A DNA stretch of 64,000 nt from Ostreibacterium oceani (GTDB lineage: Bacteria > Pseudomonadota > Gammaproteobacteria > Cardiobacteriales > Ostreibacteriaceae): contig NZ_WHNW01000010.1 in the NCBI RefSeq assembly GCF_009362845.1, positions 1 to 64,000 of the forward strand, given 5' to 3'. The translations under genes and the position numbers were made by a program. The notes under the pieces were generated by a model. That model worked only from the letters and a program-made list of their open reading frames with translations. It did no database searches and was not told where the DNA came from. Positions 52,915 to 61,513 of the stretch are shown piece by piece (within the stretch, counting starts at the first letter, position 1; each line of letters starts with the position of its first letter).

Positions 52915-53508
52915 TTATAGCGCACCTTTGGTGGACGGGATAGCATCTATCATGGTGTCATCGATGGTAATCGCTTGTCGTAATGCGCGGGCAAAGGCTT
53001 TGAAGATGCTCTCTGCAATGTGGTGCGAGTTTTTGCCACGTAGGTTGTCAATATGCAGGCTGGCTTTGGCGTGGTTGGCAAAGCCTTGAAAAAATTCAGC
53101 GACCAGCTCGGTGTCGAATTGTCCGATCTTCTCACTGGGAAAGTCGGCAAAAAAATACAAACCTGGACGACCAGATAGGTCAATAACCACACGGCTGAGT
53201 GATTCATCTAATGGGCAGTATGCCGAGCCATAGCGGGTAATGCCTTTTTTATCGCCTAAAGCGTCATTCAGTGCTTGTCCTAGCGCAATGCCGATGTCTT
53301 CGGTGCTGTGGTGGTCATCAATGTGCGTGTCACCCTTGCAATGCACGACCAATTTGATCTGTGCGTGGCGTGCGATTTGTTCGAGCATATGGTCTAAAAA
53401 ACCAACGCCCGTATTGATATCTGAGGTATCAGATGACCCTAGCTGGAGCGCTAGGTGAATGTTGGTTTCGTTGGTATTGCGTGTTATGGTGGCTTGGCGA
53501 GGTGTCAT
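52915..53508 (-). CDS. hisB: Imidazoleglycerol-phosphate dehydratase
   Basis: The 197-residue enzyme is monofunctional, with no HAD phosphatase domain, so histidinol phosphatase must be encoded elsewhere. Metal-binding HHSTEDIGI, GFLDHMLEQ and the late SHHIAESIFKAFARAL are conserved. First gene of a minus-strand hisBHAF group, opposite in strand to hisGDC at 41-44 kb; hisI and hisE are not in the window. Confidence 0.95.
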   Translation of the reverse strand: MTPRQATITRNTNETNIHLALQLGSSDTSDINTGVGFLDHMLEQIARHAQIKLVVHCKGDTHIDDHHSTEDIGIALGQALNDALGDKKGITRYGSAYCPLDESLSRVVIDLSGRPGLYFFADFPSEKIGQFDTELVAEFFQGFANHAKASLHIDNLRGKNSHHIAESIFKAFARALRQAITIDDTMIDAIPSTKGAL

Positions 53509-53797
53509 AATCAGTTTGCCTATTAGTTTATTGTCTATTTAATGCGGTTAATTATAAAATAAATTTAACGCGAGGTCTTGCTCTTTAGGTTATTTTATTC
53601 GTATTTCCCTAGTAGCGCACTTAGTGGGATGGTATAAAGTAGCGCGTTAAACGGGCTATTGATTAACGGGTGTATAGCGTGCTAAGTTGGTAGTTAGTTA
53701 GCAATAATACGTTTGATTGTTATTTTTGCTTGCATTTAGCGGCAAAAATCATTTTAATAATAGCGAGTTAATTCAACTTTTTTTGGTAATTATCTAT

Positions 53798-55135
53798 ATG
53801 AGCCATGTTTTTCATCGAAGTTTGCAACAAACTTACCCTGTCGCCGTATCGGGTGAAGGCGTCTATGTCATCGATAACCAAGGCAAGCGCTATATTGATG
53901 CCTGTGGCGGGGCGGCGGTGTCCTGTTTGGGTTATGATTATGCGCCCCTGAAAACGGCAATCAACGCGCAAATAGACAAGCTCCCTTTTGTCCATTCGTC
54001 ATTTTTTACCACCGACATTTTAGAACAAGCAGCCGAAGCGCTAGTCAACGATACAAATGGTGTAATGAGCCATGTGTATTTTGTTTCGGGTGGTTCTGAA
54101 GCCATCGAAGCCGCAATCAAAATGGCGCGCCAGTATTTTGTTGACACAGGCAAACCCAGTAAACGCTACTTCATCGCGCGCAAGCAAAGCTATCATGGTA
54201 ATACGCTAGGTGCGTTGTCGTTAGGGGGGAATGAAGCAAGAAAGGCACCTTATAAGGATATTCTCATTGGCGCAAACCATATTTCTGCTTGCTATGAGTA
54301 CCGTGAAAAGCAACCCGATGAAAGCGCAGAAGCCTATGGGCTGCGTGCTGCCAACGAATTAGAGGCAGAAATTTTACGCCTAGGCGCTGAAAACGTCGCC
54401 GCGTTTGTTGCCGAAACGGTCGTTGGGGCAACGGCAGGGTGTCTGCCACCAGCGCCGACTTATTTTAAGCGAATTCGTGAGATTTGTGACCAATACGATG
54501 TACTGCTGATTCTCGATGAGGTAATGTGTGGTATGGGGCGTACTGGCACATTACATGCCTATACCCAAGACGGAATCACCCCTGATATTCAGGCAGTTGC
54601 CAAAGGCATTGCCGCTGGCTATCAACCACTGGGCGCGGTGTTTATGAAAGCCTTTATTGTCGATGCAATCCGACAAGGCGCTGGTTTTTTTCAGCATGGG
54701 CATACCTATATTTGTCACGCCACTGCGGTTGCGGCAGGCTTGGCAACGCAGCGTATTATCAAATCTGAAAATTTATTGGATAATGTGGTCAAACAAGGTG
54801 ATTACTTGAGTCAACGCTTGCACGAACAGCTAGCGGATAAGCCCTATGTTGGGGAAATTCGTGGACGAGGATTGTTTAAAGGGATTGAGTTGGTTGCCGA
54901 TAAAGCCAGCAAAACACCGCACGATGCCTCATTGCCGATTGCTTCACGTATTCGCGCAGTGGCGATGGACAATGGACTGATGTGCTATCCAATTGCTGGA
55001 ACGATTGATGGCGTCAATGGCAACCATGTTTTGCTGGCGCCTGCCTATATTATTCAAGCGCATGAGATAGATGAAATCGTTGATAAACTAGAAAAAACGA
55101 TAACAACAGTAATGGACGGAATCGCAACAAAATGA
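53798..55135 (+). CDS. Class III aminotransferase, probably for a beta-amino or omega-amino substrate
   Basis: The 445-residue PLP enzyme of the subgroup that includes beta-alanine, GABA and beta-amino acid aminotransferases. YFVSGGSEAIEAAIKMARQY, the PLP Asp in ILDEVMCGMGRTG (239-250), the lysine Lys269 in AKGIAAGYQPLGA and HTYICHA are present. Start at ATG 53798 (MSHVFHRSL); the upstream 27 codons are not family-like. The stop overlaps the BKACE gene by 4 bp, so both are translated together. Substrate unknown; context suggests it produces a beta-keto acid. Confidence 0.87.
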   Translation: MSHVFHRSLQQTYPVAVSGEGVYVIDNQGKRYIDACGGAAVSCLGYDYAPLKTAINAQIDKLPFVHSSFFTTDILEQAAEALVNDTNGVMSHVYFVSGGSEAIEAAIKMARQYFVDTGKPSKRYFIARKQSYHGNTLGALSLGGNEARKAPYKDILIGANHISACYEYREKQPDESAEAYGLRAANELEAEILRLGAENVAAFVAETVVGATAGCLPPAPTYFKRIREICDQYDVLLILDEVMCGMGRTGTLHAYTQDGITPDIQAVAKGIAAGYQPLGAVFMKAFIVDAIRQGAGFFQHGHTYICHATAVAAGLATQRIIKSENLLDNVVKQGDYLSQRLHEQLADKPYVGEIRGRGLFKGIELVADKASKTPHDASLPIASRIRAVAMDNGLMCYPIAGTIDGVNGNHVLLAPAYIIQAHEIDEIVDKLEKTITTVMDGIATK

Positions 55136-56019
55136 GTGCATCATCGCCGTCATTAGCGCCATCATCATCGCCGTCATTAGCGCCGATGGTGCTAGCAGTA
55201 GCGCCGAACGGTGCGCGTAAACAATATGACGACCATGCCGCATTACCACTAACCGCGGATGAACTCGCTGATACTGCGGTGAACTGCTTGGCGGCGGGGG
55301 CTTCTATGATGCATCTTCATGTGCGTGATGCGAATTTGGCGCATAGCATTGATGCAACACGTTACAATGCGGCATTTGATGCCATTCGTCAGCGCGTCGG
55401 CGAGGAACAATTATTTTTACAAGCAACAACAGAGGCAGTGGGTCTATTTGATACAGCCGCTCAAATGGCCGCTGTGCGAGAACTGGCCGCAAAACAAGCA
55501 GGGCAAGCGACATTTGGTGTATCAATCGCGGTTCGCGAGATGATGCCAGTGATAATTAGCGATTCCGTGATTGCGGATTTTTTTGCTTTTTTAAAAGACA
55601 GGACTATTTTGCCACAACTTATTTTGTATGATACGTCAGATTGTCAACGCTTACAGGATTTGCTGCATCGCCATGTATTACCTGGGCGAGCTTATCCTTG
55701 TTTGTTTGTGCTAGGGCGTTATGCCGATAATCAACAGTCGGATCCTAGCGAGTTATTACCCTTTTTTGCTAATATGACGGGTATCTCGAGCTGGATGGGT
55801 TGTGCATTTGGGCGCAAAGAATCTGCAGTAGCGGCGGCATCGGCGCTACTCGGTGGGCAAATGCGGATTGGCTTTGAAAATAACCTGCATTTAGCCGATG
55901 GACGATTGGCGGCGGATAATGGTGAATTGATTGCGCAAACCGCTAGCCAATTAGCGCGGTATCATCGACGGATTGCGACCTATGAGGAAACGAAAGCCCT
56001 CATGACCCCAGACTGGTAA
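55132..56019 (+). CDS. Beta-keto acid cleavage enzyme (BKACE, DUF849)
   Basis: The 295-residue zinc TIM-barrel enzyme belongs to the family that condenses a beta-keto acid with acetyl-CoA to give acetoacetate and a new acyl-CoA (known members act on 3-keto-5-aminohexanoate or dehydrocarnitine). VAPNGAR, the zinc His pair in MMHLHVRD (His61, His63) and GGQMRIGFENNL, with its conserved Glu, match. The first 18 residues are a tandem SSPSLAP repeat, so the true start may be ATG 55186. Next gene: acetoacetate-CoA ligase, which would consume the acetoacetate. Confidence 0.88.
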   Translation: MSASSPSLAPSSSPSLAPMVLAVAPNGARKQYDDHAALPLTADELADTAVNCLAAGASMMHLHVRDANLAHSIDATRYNAAFDAIRQRVGEEQLFLQATTEAVGLFDTAAQMAAVRELAAKQAGQATFGVSIAVREMMPVIISDSVIADFFAFLKDRTILPQLILYDTSDCQRLQDLLHRHVLPGRAYPCLFVLGRYADNQQSDPSELLPFFANMTGISSWMGCAFGRKESAVAAASALLGGQMRIGFENNLHLADGRLAADNGELIAQTASQLARYHRRIATYEETKALMTPDW

Positions 56020-56084
56020 TGAAAATGGTGATGAAATTGATTAGCCCGACGCATTTTATTGTATAACAACGTAAATAACACACT

Positions 56085-58058
56085 ATGCAACTTTGGAGCC
56101 CTTCAGCAGAAACAATCGACGCAGCACAGTCGACGCAGTTTATTAAAGCAATAAACAAAAAATATGAGGTAAATATCACTGATTTTCATCAGTTGTATGA
56201 TTGGTCGATACGCAATGATTTGGACTTTTGGTCTGAGTGTTGGGATTTTTGTGGCGTGATTGGCGATAAAGGCGGGCGTGTCATCAGCGATGCTGACGCA
56301 TTTTACCATCGTCGCTTCTTCCCTGATGGCCGACTTAACTTTGCCGAACATTTTTTGCAAAATCGTAGCGAGGATATCGCCATTATTTTTCGGGGCGAGG
56401 ATCAGGTTGAAAAAACCATGACCTTTGCCACGTTGTATCGTCAGGTGGCGCAGCTTAGGCAGTTTTTAATCGCACAAGGCGTTGGCAAAGGCGATTGTGT
56501 TGCAGGGGTGTTGCCCAATATGCCAGAAACGGTGGTGGCGATGCTGGCGACGACATCATTGGGGGCGATTTGGTCGTCGTGTTCGCCCGATTTTGGTGAG
56601 CAGGGGTTATTAGATCGTTTTGGACAAATTGCCCCCAAAGTCTTATTTGTGGTCAATGGCTATTATTACAACGGGAAGTCTTTTGATTGTCGTGAAAAAT
56701 TTGCAGCCGTTGTCGCAGCATTACCCAGTGTAAAACAAACCGTTGTTGTCGAGTATGCTGGGGATAACACGGCATTGGGTGGTGCGCGGTATTTGACGTT
56801 TGCCTCGGCACTGGCTGAATATCAGGCCGACACCATCGAATTTGAACGCTTTTCGTTTAACCATCCCGTGTATATTTTGTTTTCATCGGGGACAACGGGT
56901 AAGCCCAAATGCATTGTACACTGTGCTGGTGGCGTATTGCTACAGCATCTAAAAGAGCTCAAACTCCATGCCGATGTTAAATCAGGCGAGCGCCTGTTTT
57001 ATTTTACGACTTGTGGTTGGATGATGTGGAATTGGTTAGTATCGGGGCTAGCAGCGGGTGCAACACTTTGTTTATACGATGGTTCTCCCTTTATTGACCA
57101 AGGCAAAGTACTGTTTGATTATATCGACAAAGCCAATATTAACCATTTTGGCGTGTCGGCCAAGTATATTGATGCGTTAAATAAAATCGACTTTTCGCCC
57201 GAAGATCACTATCACTTGGGTAGCCTGCGTTCGATTTTATCAACAGGTTCTCCGCTATCAGGGCATAGCTTTGACTATGTGTATGACAAAATAAAAACCG
57301 AGGTGTGTTTGTCCTCGATTTCAGGCGGGACGGATATTGTGTCGTGTTTTGTGTTGGGTTCACCCACGTTGCCAGTTTATCGAGGTGAAATACAAACGCG
57401 CGGGTTGGGTTTGGCTGTTGATGCATTTGACGATGCTGGTCATCCCGTTCGCAGCGCCAACAATGCCGATAATGCCAGCAACGCCGATAACGCCAAAGGT
57501 GAACTCGTCTGTAAAAAGCCCTTTCCTTGTATGCCCATCAGATTTTGGCAGGATGTGGGTGACGAAAAATACCACGAGGCTTATTTTTCGCGGTTTAATG
57601 GCGTGTGGTGTCACGGTGATTTTGTTGAAATCACCGTGCATCATGGATTGGTTTTTCACGGGCGTTCAGACAGCATTCTAAATCCGGGGGGCGTAAGGAT
57701 TGGGACGGCTGAAATTTATCGTCAGGTTGAAAAAGTCGCCAACGTGGTTGATTCGGTGGTGATAGGCCAGCAGTACGAAGACGATATCCGTGTGGTGTTA
57801 TTTGTCCAGCTGTGCGATGGGGAAAAGCTATCTGATGCGCTAATCAATGAAATCAAGCAAACCATCCGCCAAAATACCACGCCGCGCCATGTGCCTGCGG
57901 TCATTTTGCAGGTCGATGCCATCCCCAAAACCAAAAGCGGCAAAGTCGTGGAGATTGCGGTGCGTGACGTGGTGCACGGTCAGCCCATTAATAATCTGAC
58001 GGCGCTCGCCAATCCTGAGGCGCTAGATGCATTTAAAAACCGCCCTGAGTTGGCCTAG
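56085..58058 (+). CDS. Acetoacetate-CoA ligase
   Basis: The 657-residue adenylate-forming enzyme has YILFSSGTTGKPKCIVH as P-loop, FYFTTCGWMMWNWLVSGL and the C-terminal KTKSGKVVEIAVRD with the catalytic lysine. The N-terminal LYDWSIRNDLDFWSECWDF and CGVIGDKG are characteristic of AACS over plain acetyl-CoA synthetases. A short Asn/Ala repeat (NNADNASNADNA) is inserted in the C-terminal part. It completes a probable operon with the aminotransferase and BKACE, 65 bp downstream. Confidence 0.9.
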   Translation: MQLWSPSAETIDAAQSTQFIKAINKKYEVNITDFHQLYDWSIRNDLDFWSECWDFCGVIGDKGGRVISDADAFYHRRFFPDGRLNFAEHFLQNRSEDIAIIFRGEDQVEKTMTFATLYRQVAQLRQFLIAQGVGKGDCVAGVLPNMPETVVAMLATTSLGAIWSSCSPDFGEQGLLDRFGQIAPKVLFVVNGYYYNGKSFDCREKFAAVVAALPSVKQTVVVEYAGDNTALGGARYLTFASALAEYQADTIEFERFSFNHPVYILFSSGTTGKPKCIVHCAGGVLLQHLKELKLHADVKSGERLFYFTTCGWMMWNWLVSGLAAGATLCLYDGSPFIDQGKVLFDYIDKANINHFGVSAKYIDALNKIDFSPEDHYHLGSLRSILSTGSPLSGHSFDYVYDKIKTEVCLSSISGGTDIVSCFVLGSPTLPVYRGEIQTRGLGLAVDAFDDAGHPVRSANNADNASNADNAKGELVCKKPFPCMPIRFWQDVGDEKYHEAYFSRFNGVWCHGDFVEITVHHGLVFHGRSDSILNPGGVRIGTAEIYRQVEKVANVVDSVVIGQQYEDDIRVVLFVQLCDGEKLSDALINEIKQTIRQNTTPRHVPAVILQVDAIPKTKSGKVVEIAVRDVVHGQPINNLTALANPEALDAFKNRPELA

Positions 58059-58504
58059 TAAAGGGAAAGTAGGAGCTGGGTGGTTAAATGTATTTGTTTG
58101 CGTAGATTTTATTATTTATATTTTTGATAAAAAAATAGAAATCAGATGAATTGCACATATTGAATATTAGGCGTTGCTTTGACTGCAATAGTAACAGGCA
58201 TATTAATACCAATAATGTTAAATGAAATGAAAGAATTTGCTAAAAATTTGGTTTGTAGAGGTAATCCTCCCATTTTTAAACGCATTTAAAAGCAGAGGGT
58301 ACGCAACCATTATCGGTGCTCTGCAGAGAATAAAATTTACGATTTAAAGATGGTAACCATTTGGGCTTTTCATGGTATTATTGCTGTTTCAATAGATTAC
58401 TTCTTGTATGCATATAATTAAAAGGACTCCATTTTTTGTTGAGCAGATCAATGTGCGAGAAAACTAACTATCAGAAAGAAAAATAACATAAGGGCTAATA
58501 AGCT
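58059..58504. other. AT-rich gap with possible coding relics
   Basis: This 446-bp stretch after the ligase gene is much more AT-rich than its left neighbour. One frame from about 58162 to 58287 is open and hydrophobic (GVALTAIVTGILIPIM) followed by a polar tail, but it has no start and ends at a stop, so it may be a gene fragment. A GCAGAG...CTCTGC pair (about 58292-58324) could form a loose hairpin. No confident gene. Confidence 0.5.
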
Positions 58505-58804
58505 ATGAATGAAAATTGGGTAGACATTTATTATTTTACATTCGCCACTTGGGTCTATTTTTATTTCTATATTTCTTATTGGGTATTGTTATTAAATAAT
58601 AAATTCAATAACGAAGAAAAACGATCTACTTGCTACAGACGACATACGATATCAACCTGTATTGTGCTTATTTTTATCGTAGTAAATACATTTAGTGACG
58701 TGTTTGATGGTATTCGATTTTCAGACAGAATACCGATGATTTTATTTTCTCTTTTTTTAATAGGCTTGATTTTTGTGTTTTGGAAAATTAGGGAGAGAGT
58801 GTGA
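58505..58804 (+). CDS. Small membrane protein of unknown function (first of a pair)
   Basis: The 99-residue AT-rich protein has three likely membrane helices (FATWVYFYFYISYWVLLL, TCIVLIFIVVNTF and a C-terminal ILFSLFLIGLIFVFW) with a charged loop (NNEEKRSTCYRR). No family recognised. The stop overlaps the next GTG by 4 bp. Composition unlike neighbours suggests transfer or a relic accessory locus. Confidence 0.5.
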   Translation: MNENWVDIYYFTFATWVYFYFYISYWVLLLNNKFNNEEKRSTCYRRHTISTCIVLIFIVVNTFSDVFDGIRFSDRIPMILFSLFLIGLIFVFWKIRERV

Positions 58805-59136
58805 TTTTTTGTATCTTATTTATTATTCTTTGGGTGATACACTTATTTACTGTTAATTTGTTTTTAAATAACTTATTAATTAGAGCGGCGTTAAAGAAAA
58901 ACAATCAGCAAGATAGCAAAATTCACTCCAAATCAGAGACTCTTCTTACCTTAGTCGTGGTTTTCGCTTTTTTTTATTTCATGATAGGATTTGCGTACGC
59001 AGGTTCGCTTGTCTGGGAAAATAGGCTATCGCTTTTTCAAGCGAGCTTTCTTCTTATTGTTACGGCATTGATTAGTCCATTGATCTTTAGAAAAAAAATA
59101 AAAACAATAAGAGGGGCTTTTTGCTCAACTGGCTAA
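58801..59136 (+). CDS. Small membrane protein of unknown function (second of a pair)
   Basis: The 111-residue protein starts at GTG 58801 with an N-terminal helix (IFCILFIILWVIHLFTVNLFL), a basic loop and two more helices (VVVFAFFYFMIGFAYAG, LLIVTALISPLIF). Co-translated with the gene before it. Not recognised. Downstream sequence to 59215 has a short GC-richer open stretch (LANARMSGEYMADDIS...) that may be another fragment. Confidence 0.5.
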   Translation: MIFCILFIILWVIHLFTVNLFLNNLLIRAALKKNNQQDSKIHSKSETLLTLVVVFAFFYFMIGFAYAGSLVWENRLSLFQASFLLIVTALISPLIFRKKIKTIRGAFCSTG

Positions 59137-59216
59137 CGCACGCATGAGCGGCGAATACATGGCAGACGACATTAGCGAAACCGTCGGGGGGCTCTCATTT
59201 TTAACCGCGTTTAAAA

Positions 59217-59235
59217 GTAGCTGTTATGCAGCTAC
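59217..59235 (-). terminator. Probable terminator of the rluD transcript
   Basis: On the minus strand GTAGCTG-CATAA-CAGCTAC is followed by TTTTAAA, just downstream of the rluD stop. Confidence 0.6.
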
Positions 59236-59253
59236 TAGTATTTGCTTTTCTGC

Positions 59254-60420
59254 TCACGTGATTTCATCATCGAAGTCACCGTCATCGTCATGGCTGTCAT
59301 CACTGTCACCGTCATCTAAACCGTTATCTAAATCCTCATCTTCATCGATTTCATAAAACAGGGGGATATCCGCAAAGGTCAATGCGTCATCCGTATCATC
59401 TGCTTGGTCGTTAGGCAGTGTTGCGATAAGGTCGCTCATGTCGGCAGGAATTTCGGTCTCAAATGTCATGAGCTCGCCAGTGCTAGGATGGATAAAAGCC
59501 AACGTCCTCGCATGCAGCGCTTGTCTGGGAAAGCCCAAGATGCGTTCGCGGGTTTCGGCATCCAGCCCTTTGGGGATGCGCTGGCGTCCACTGTATAGCC
59601 CATCGCCGATGATAGGGTGGCGAATGTGTGCCATATGTACACGGATTTGATGGGTGCGCCCTGTTTCTAATTGGCATTCGATGAGTGTCAGTCCTTTGAA
59701 ATGTTGCAGGATGTGGTAATGGGTAATGGCTTCTTTGCCGCCTGGCGTGATTGCCATGCGTAGTCGGTCATTGCCTGAACGCCCAATACGGGCATTGACC
59801 GTGCCGCCACCACTAAATTGCCCCGCGACTAATGCGACATAATGGCGCTTAACCGAACGAGATTGTAGTTGCTGCACGAGGCTAAATTGCGCTTCGATGG
59901 TTTTGGCCACCACCATGACGCCGCTGGTGTCTTTGTCTAAGCGATGGACAATCCCTGCACGCGGCACGTGTTGACATTCAGGGAAATGATACAGCAGCGC
60001 GTTGAGTAGCGTATTATCGGGGTTGCCAGCGCCAGGGTGAACGACAAGGCCAGCGGGTTTATTGATGACAATAACGGCAGCGTCTTGGTAAATAATCTCT
60101 AGGTCAATTGACTGGGGTGTGTGGTCGCATTGGGCTTTGCTAATGAGTTCGCCTGTGATGGTATCGCCCAGATGCACACGTTGTTTGGGTGTGCTGGTTG
60201 CTTGGTTTAGCTGTACATCCCCTGATTTGATTAGTGTTTGTAAATGGCTGCGGGATAGATCGGGTAATAGGCGCGCTAACGCCACATCAAATCGCAAATT
60301 ATCTAGCGATGCATCAATAATGAAATGAATGGGTTGCGCAGTATGCTGTGAGGTGCCTTGTGTGGTTTCTTTGATGCTCAAGTCGGCTGTACTATCTAAG
60401 GGGGATTTTGGGTTAGGCAT
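59254..60420 (-). CDS. rluD: 23S rRNA pseudouridine synthase RluD
   Basis: The 388-residue enzyme makes pseudouridines 1911, 1915 and 1917 in helix 69 of 23S rRNA. It has an N-terminal S4-like domain (about 35-90) and the catalytic HRLDKDTSG with Asp162. LETGRTHQIRVHM and GRQALHA-like (FPRQALHARTLAF) motifs match RluD. The C-terminal 50 residues are an acidic Asp-rich tail (DEDEDLDNGLDDGDSDDSHD) encoded by a small repeat and not part of the normal enzyme. The C-N hydrolase gene lies 6 bp upstream on the same strand. Confidence 0.93.
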   Translation of the reverse strand: MPNPKSPLDSTADLSIKETTQGTSQHTAQPIHFIIDASLDNLRFDVALARLLPDLSRSHLQTLIKSGDVQLNQATSTPKQRVHLGDTITGELISKAQCDHTPQSIDLEIIYQDAAVIVINKPAGLVVHPGAGNPDNTLLNALLYHFPECQHVPRAGIVHRLDKDTSGVMVVAKTIEAQFSLVQQLQSRSVKRHYVALVAGQFSGGGTVNARIGRSGNDRLRMAITPGGKEAITHYHILQHFKGLTLIECQLETGRTHQIRVHMAHIRHPIIGDGLYSGRQRIPKGLDAETRERILGFPRQALHARTLAFIHPSTGELMTFETEIPADMSDLIATLPNDQADDTDDALTFADIPLFYEIDEDEDLDNGLDDGDSDDSHDDDGDFDDEIT

Positions 60421-60426
60421 TATCTG

Positions 60427-61380
60427 TTATCTTTGGTGGCTGTTAGACGAGGTGTTAGGTAAAGCGTCGTCATCACGGATGATATCAGGAATCCCGAGCT
60501 GTTTAATTAGCCGTGCGGTTTCACCGAGCACTAAGCTCACATTGCTATCACGGACGGTTGGTAGTAACGCACGGGCTTGACGCACCTGCTCAAAATCTAA
60601 CACGGCGCTGATGAGCGCTGGCGCTTGGTCGGCTTGTGCTAACACTTTGCCAAAAGGATCTAAAATTCGAGAACCGCCCCAAAAGGTTAGATCTAGCTCG
60701 GTGCCTGTTCGATTGACCATGACAGATGGCGCACCATACATCATCGAGTAAAAATGCATCGTGCTACTCCAACCATTGGGGTTATCGAATGCTTCGCCGA
60801 CTGCTTCAACACCAGAGCTTATCGGTGAGACCAGCAGTGTTGCACCGTGCAAAAATGCCAAGTGTGTCAGTGCGGGGTTCCACAGGTCGGCACAAATTAG
60901 CAAACCCATACGCCAATCAGCAGTCAGTGATTTGGTGTCAACAAAGCGACCTTGGGCATAGTATTTGGTTTCAATCAGTTTGCCATAAGAGGGCAGGTTG
61001 ATTTTACGGTGGATGTAAACGAGGCGACCATTTTGATAGACGCCTGCCGCGTTGTAGAATTGCGCGGCTGGGCCTTCTTCGATAAAGCCAACAATAATGC
61101 GCATGTCCCCTGCGAATTGAGATAAAGCGACTAATCTAGGGTCGTCTCGTTTCATGGTGACTGCTAATAAATTTTCAGCGCCGTAATGCCCCACGAGGCT
61201 TAGCTCAGAGAAGACGAGCAAATCGATGTTTTCGGCTTTGGCTTGTTCGATATAAAATCTGTGCTGTTCGAAATTAGCAGACAAATCGCCGGTTATTGAG
61301 GCAAATTGTGCCGCACCGATATGAATGTTACTTTGCGTTTTATTTTGCGCGTTATGCGCGAAATGGTTGGTCTGAGTCAT
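60427..61380 (-). CDS. Carbon-nitrogen hydrolase (nitrilase superfamily)
   Basis: The 317-residue protein has the nitrilase triad: Glu59 in FSELSL, Lys126 in HRKINLPSYG and Cys163 in LLICADLWNP. GMRIIVGFIEEG-like and MVNRTG blocks support an amidase or N-carbamoyl-amidohydrolase type, but I cannot assign the substrate. Length is slightly above the 260-300 usual, with a His/Gln/Asn-rich N-terminal extension. Translated together with rluD (6-bp spacing). Confidence 0.85.
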   Translation of the reverse strand: MTQTNHFAHNAQNKTQSNIHIGAAQFASITGDLSANFEQHRFYIEQAKAENIDLLVFSELSLVGHYGAENLLAVTMKRDDPRLVALSQFAGDMRIIVGFIEEGPAAQFYNAAGVYQNGRLVYIHRKINLPSYGKLIETKYYAQGRFVDTKSLTADWRMGLLICADLWNPALTHLAFLHGATLLVSPISSGVEAVGEAFDNPNGWSSTMHFYSMMYGAPSVMVNRTGTELDLTFWGGSRILDPFGKVLAQADQAPALISAVLDFEQVRQARALLPTVRDSNVSLVLGETARLIKQLGIPDIIRDDDALPNTSSNSHQR

Positions 61381-61386
61381 ACATTG

Positions 61387-61441
61387 CCTATTGCTTACCT
61401 ATTGCTTACCTATTGCTTACCTATTGCTTACCTATTGCTTA
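61387..61441. repeat. Five 11-bp repeats upstream of the C-N hydrolase
   Basis: CCTATTGCTTA is repeated five times exactly, next to the start codon of the hydrolase on the minus strand, so it lies in its 5' leader. A weaker TAATT(A/G)TC(T/C)CC repeat follows at 61478-61503. Confidence 0.93.
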
Positions 61442-61513
61442 TTGCAAACAGATTGGTTGATTGAAATAATTTACCCTAATTATCTCCTAATTGTCCCCTA
61501 ATTGCGAGGCGGA

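Noticed and set aside
59144-59356. Plus-strand frame running into the rluD tail
   Set aside because: Its second half is the complement of the acidic RluD tail; only the first part may be a fragment, and it is noted with the AT-rich islet.
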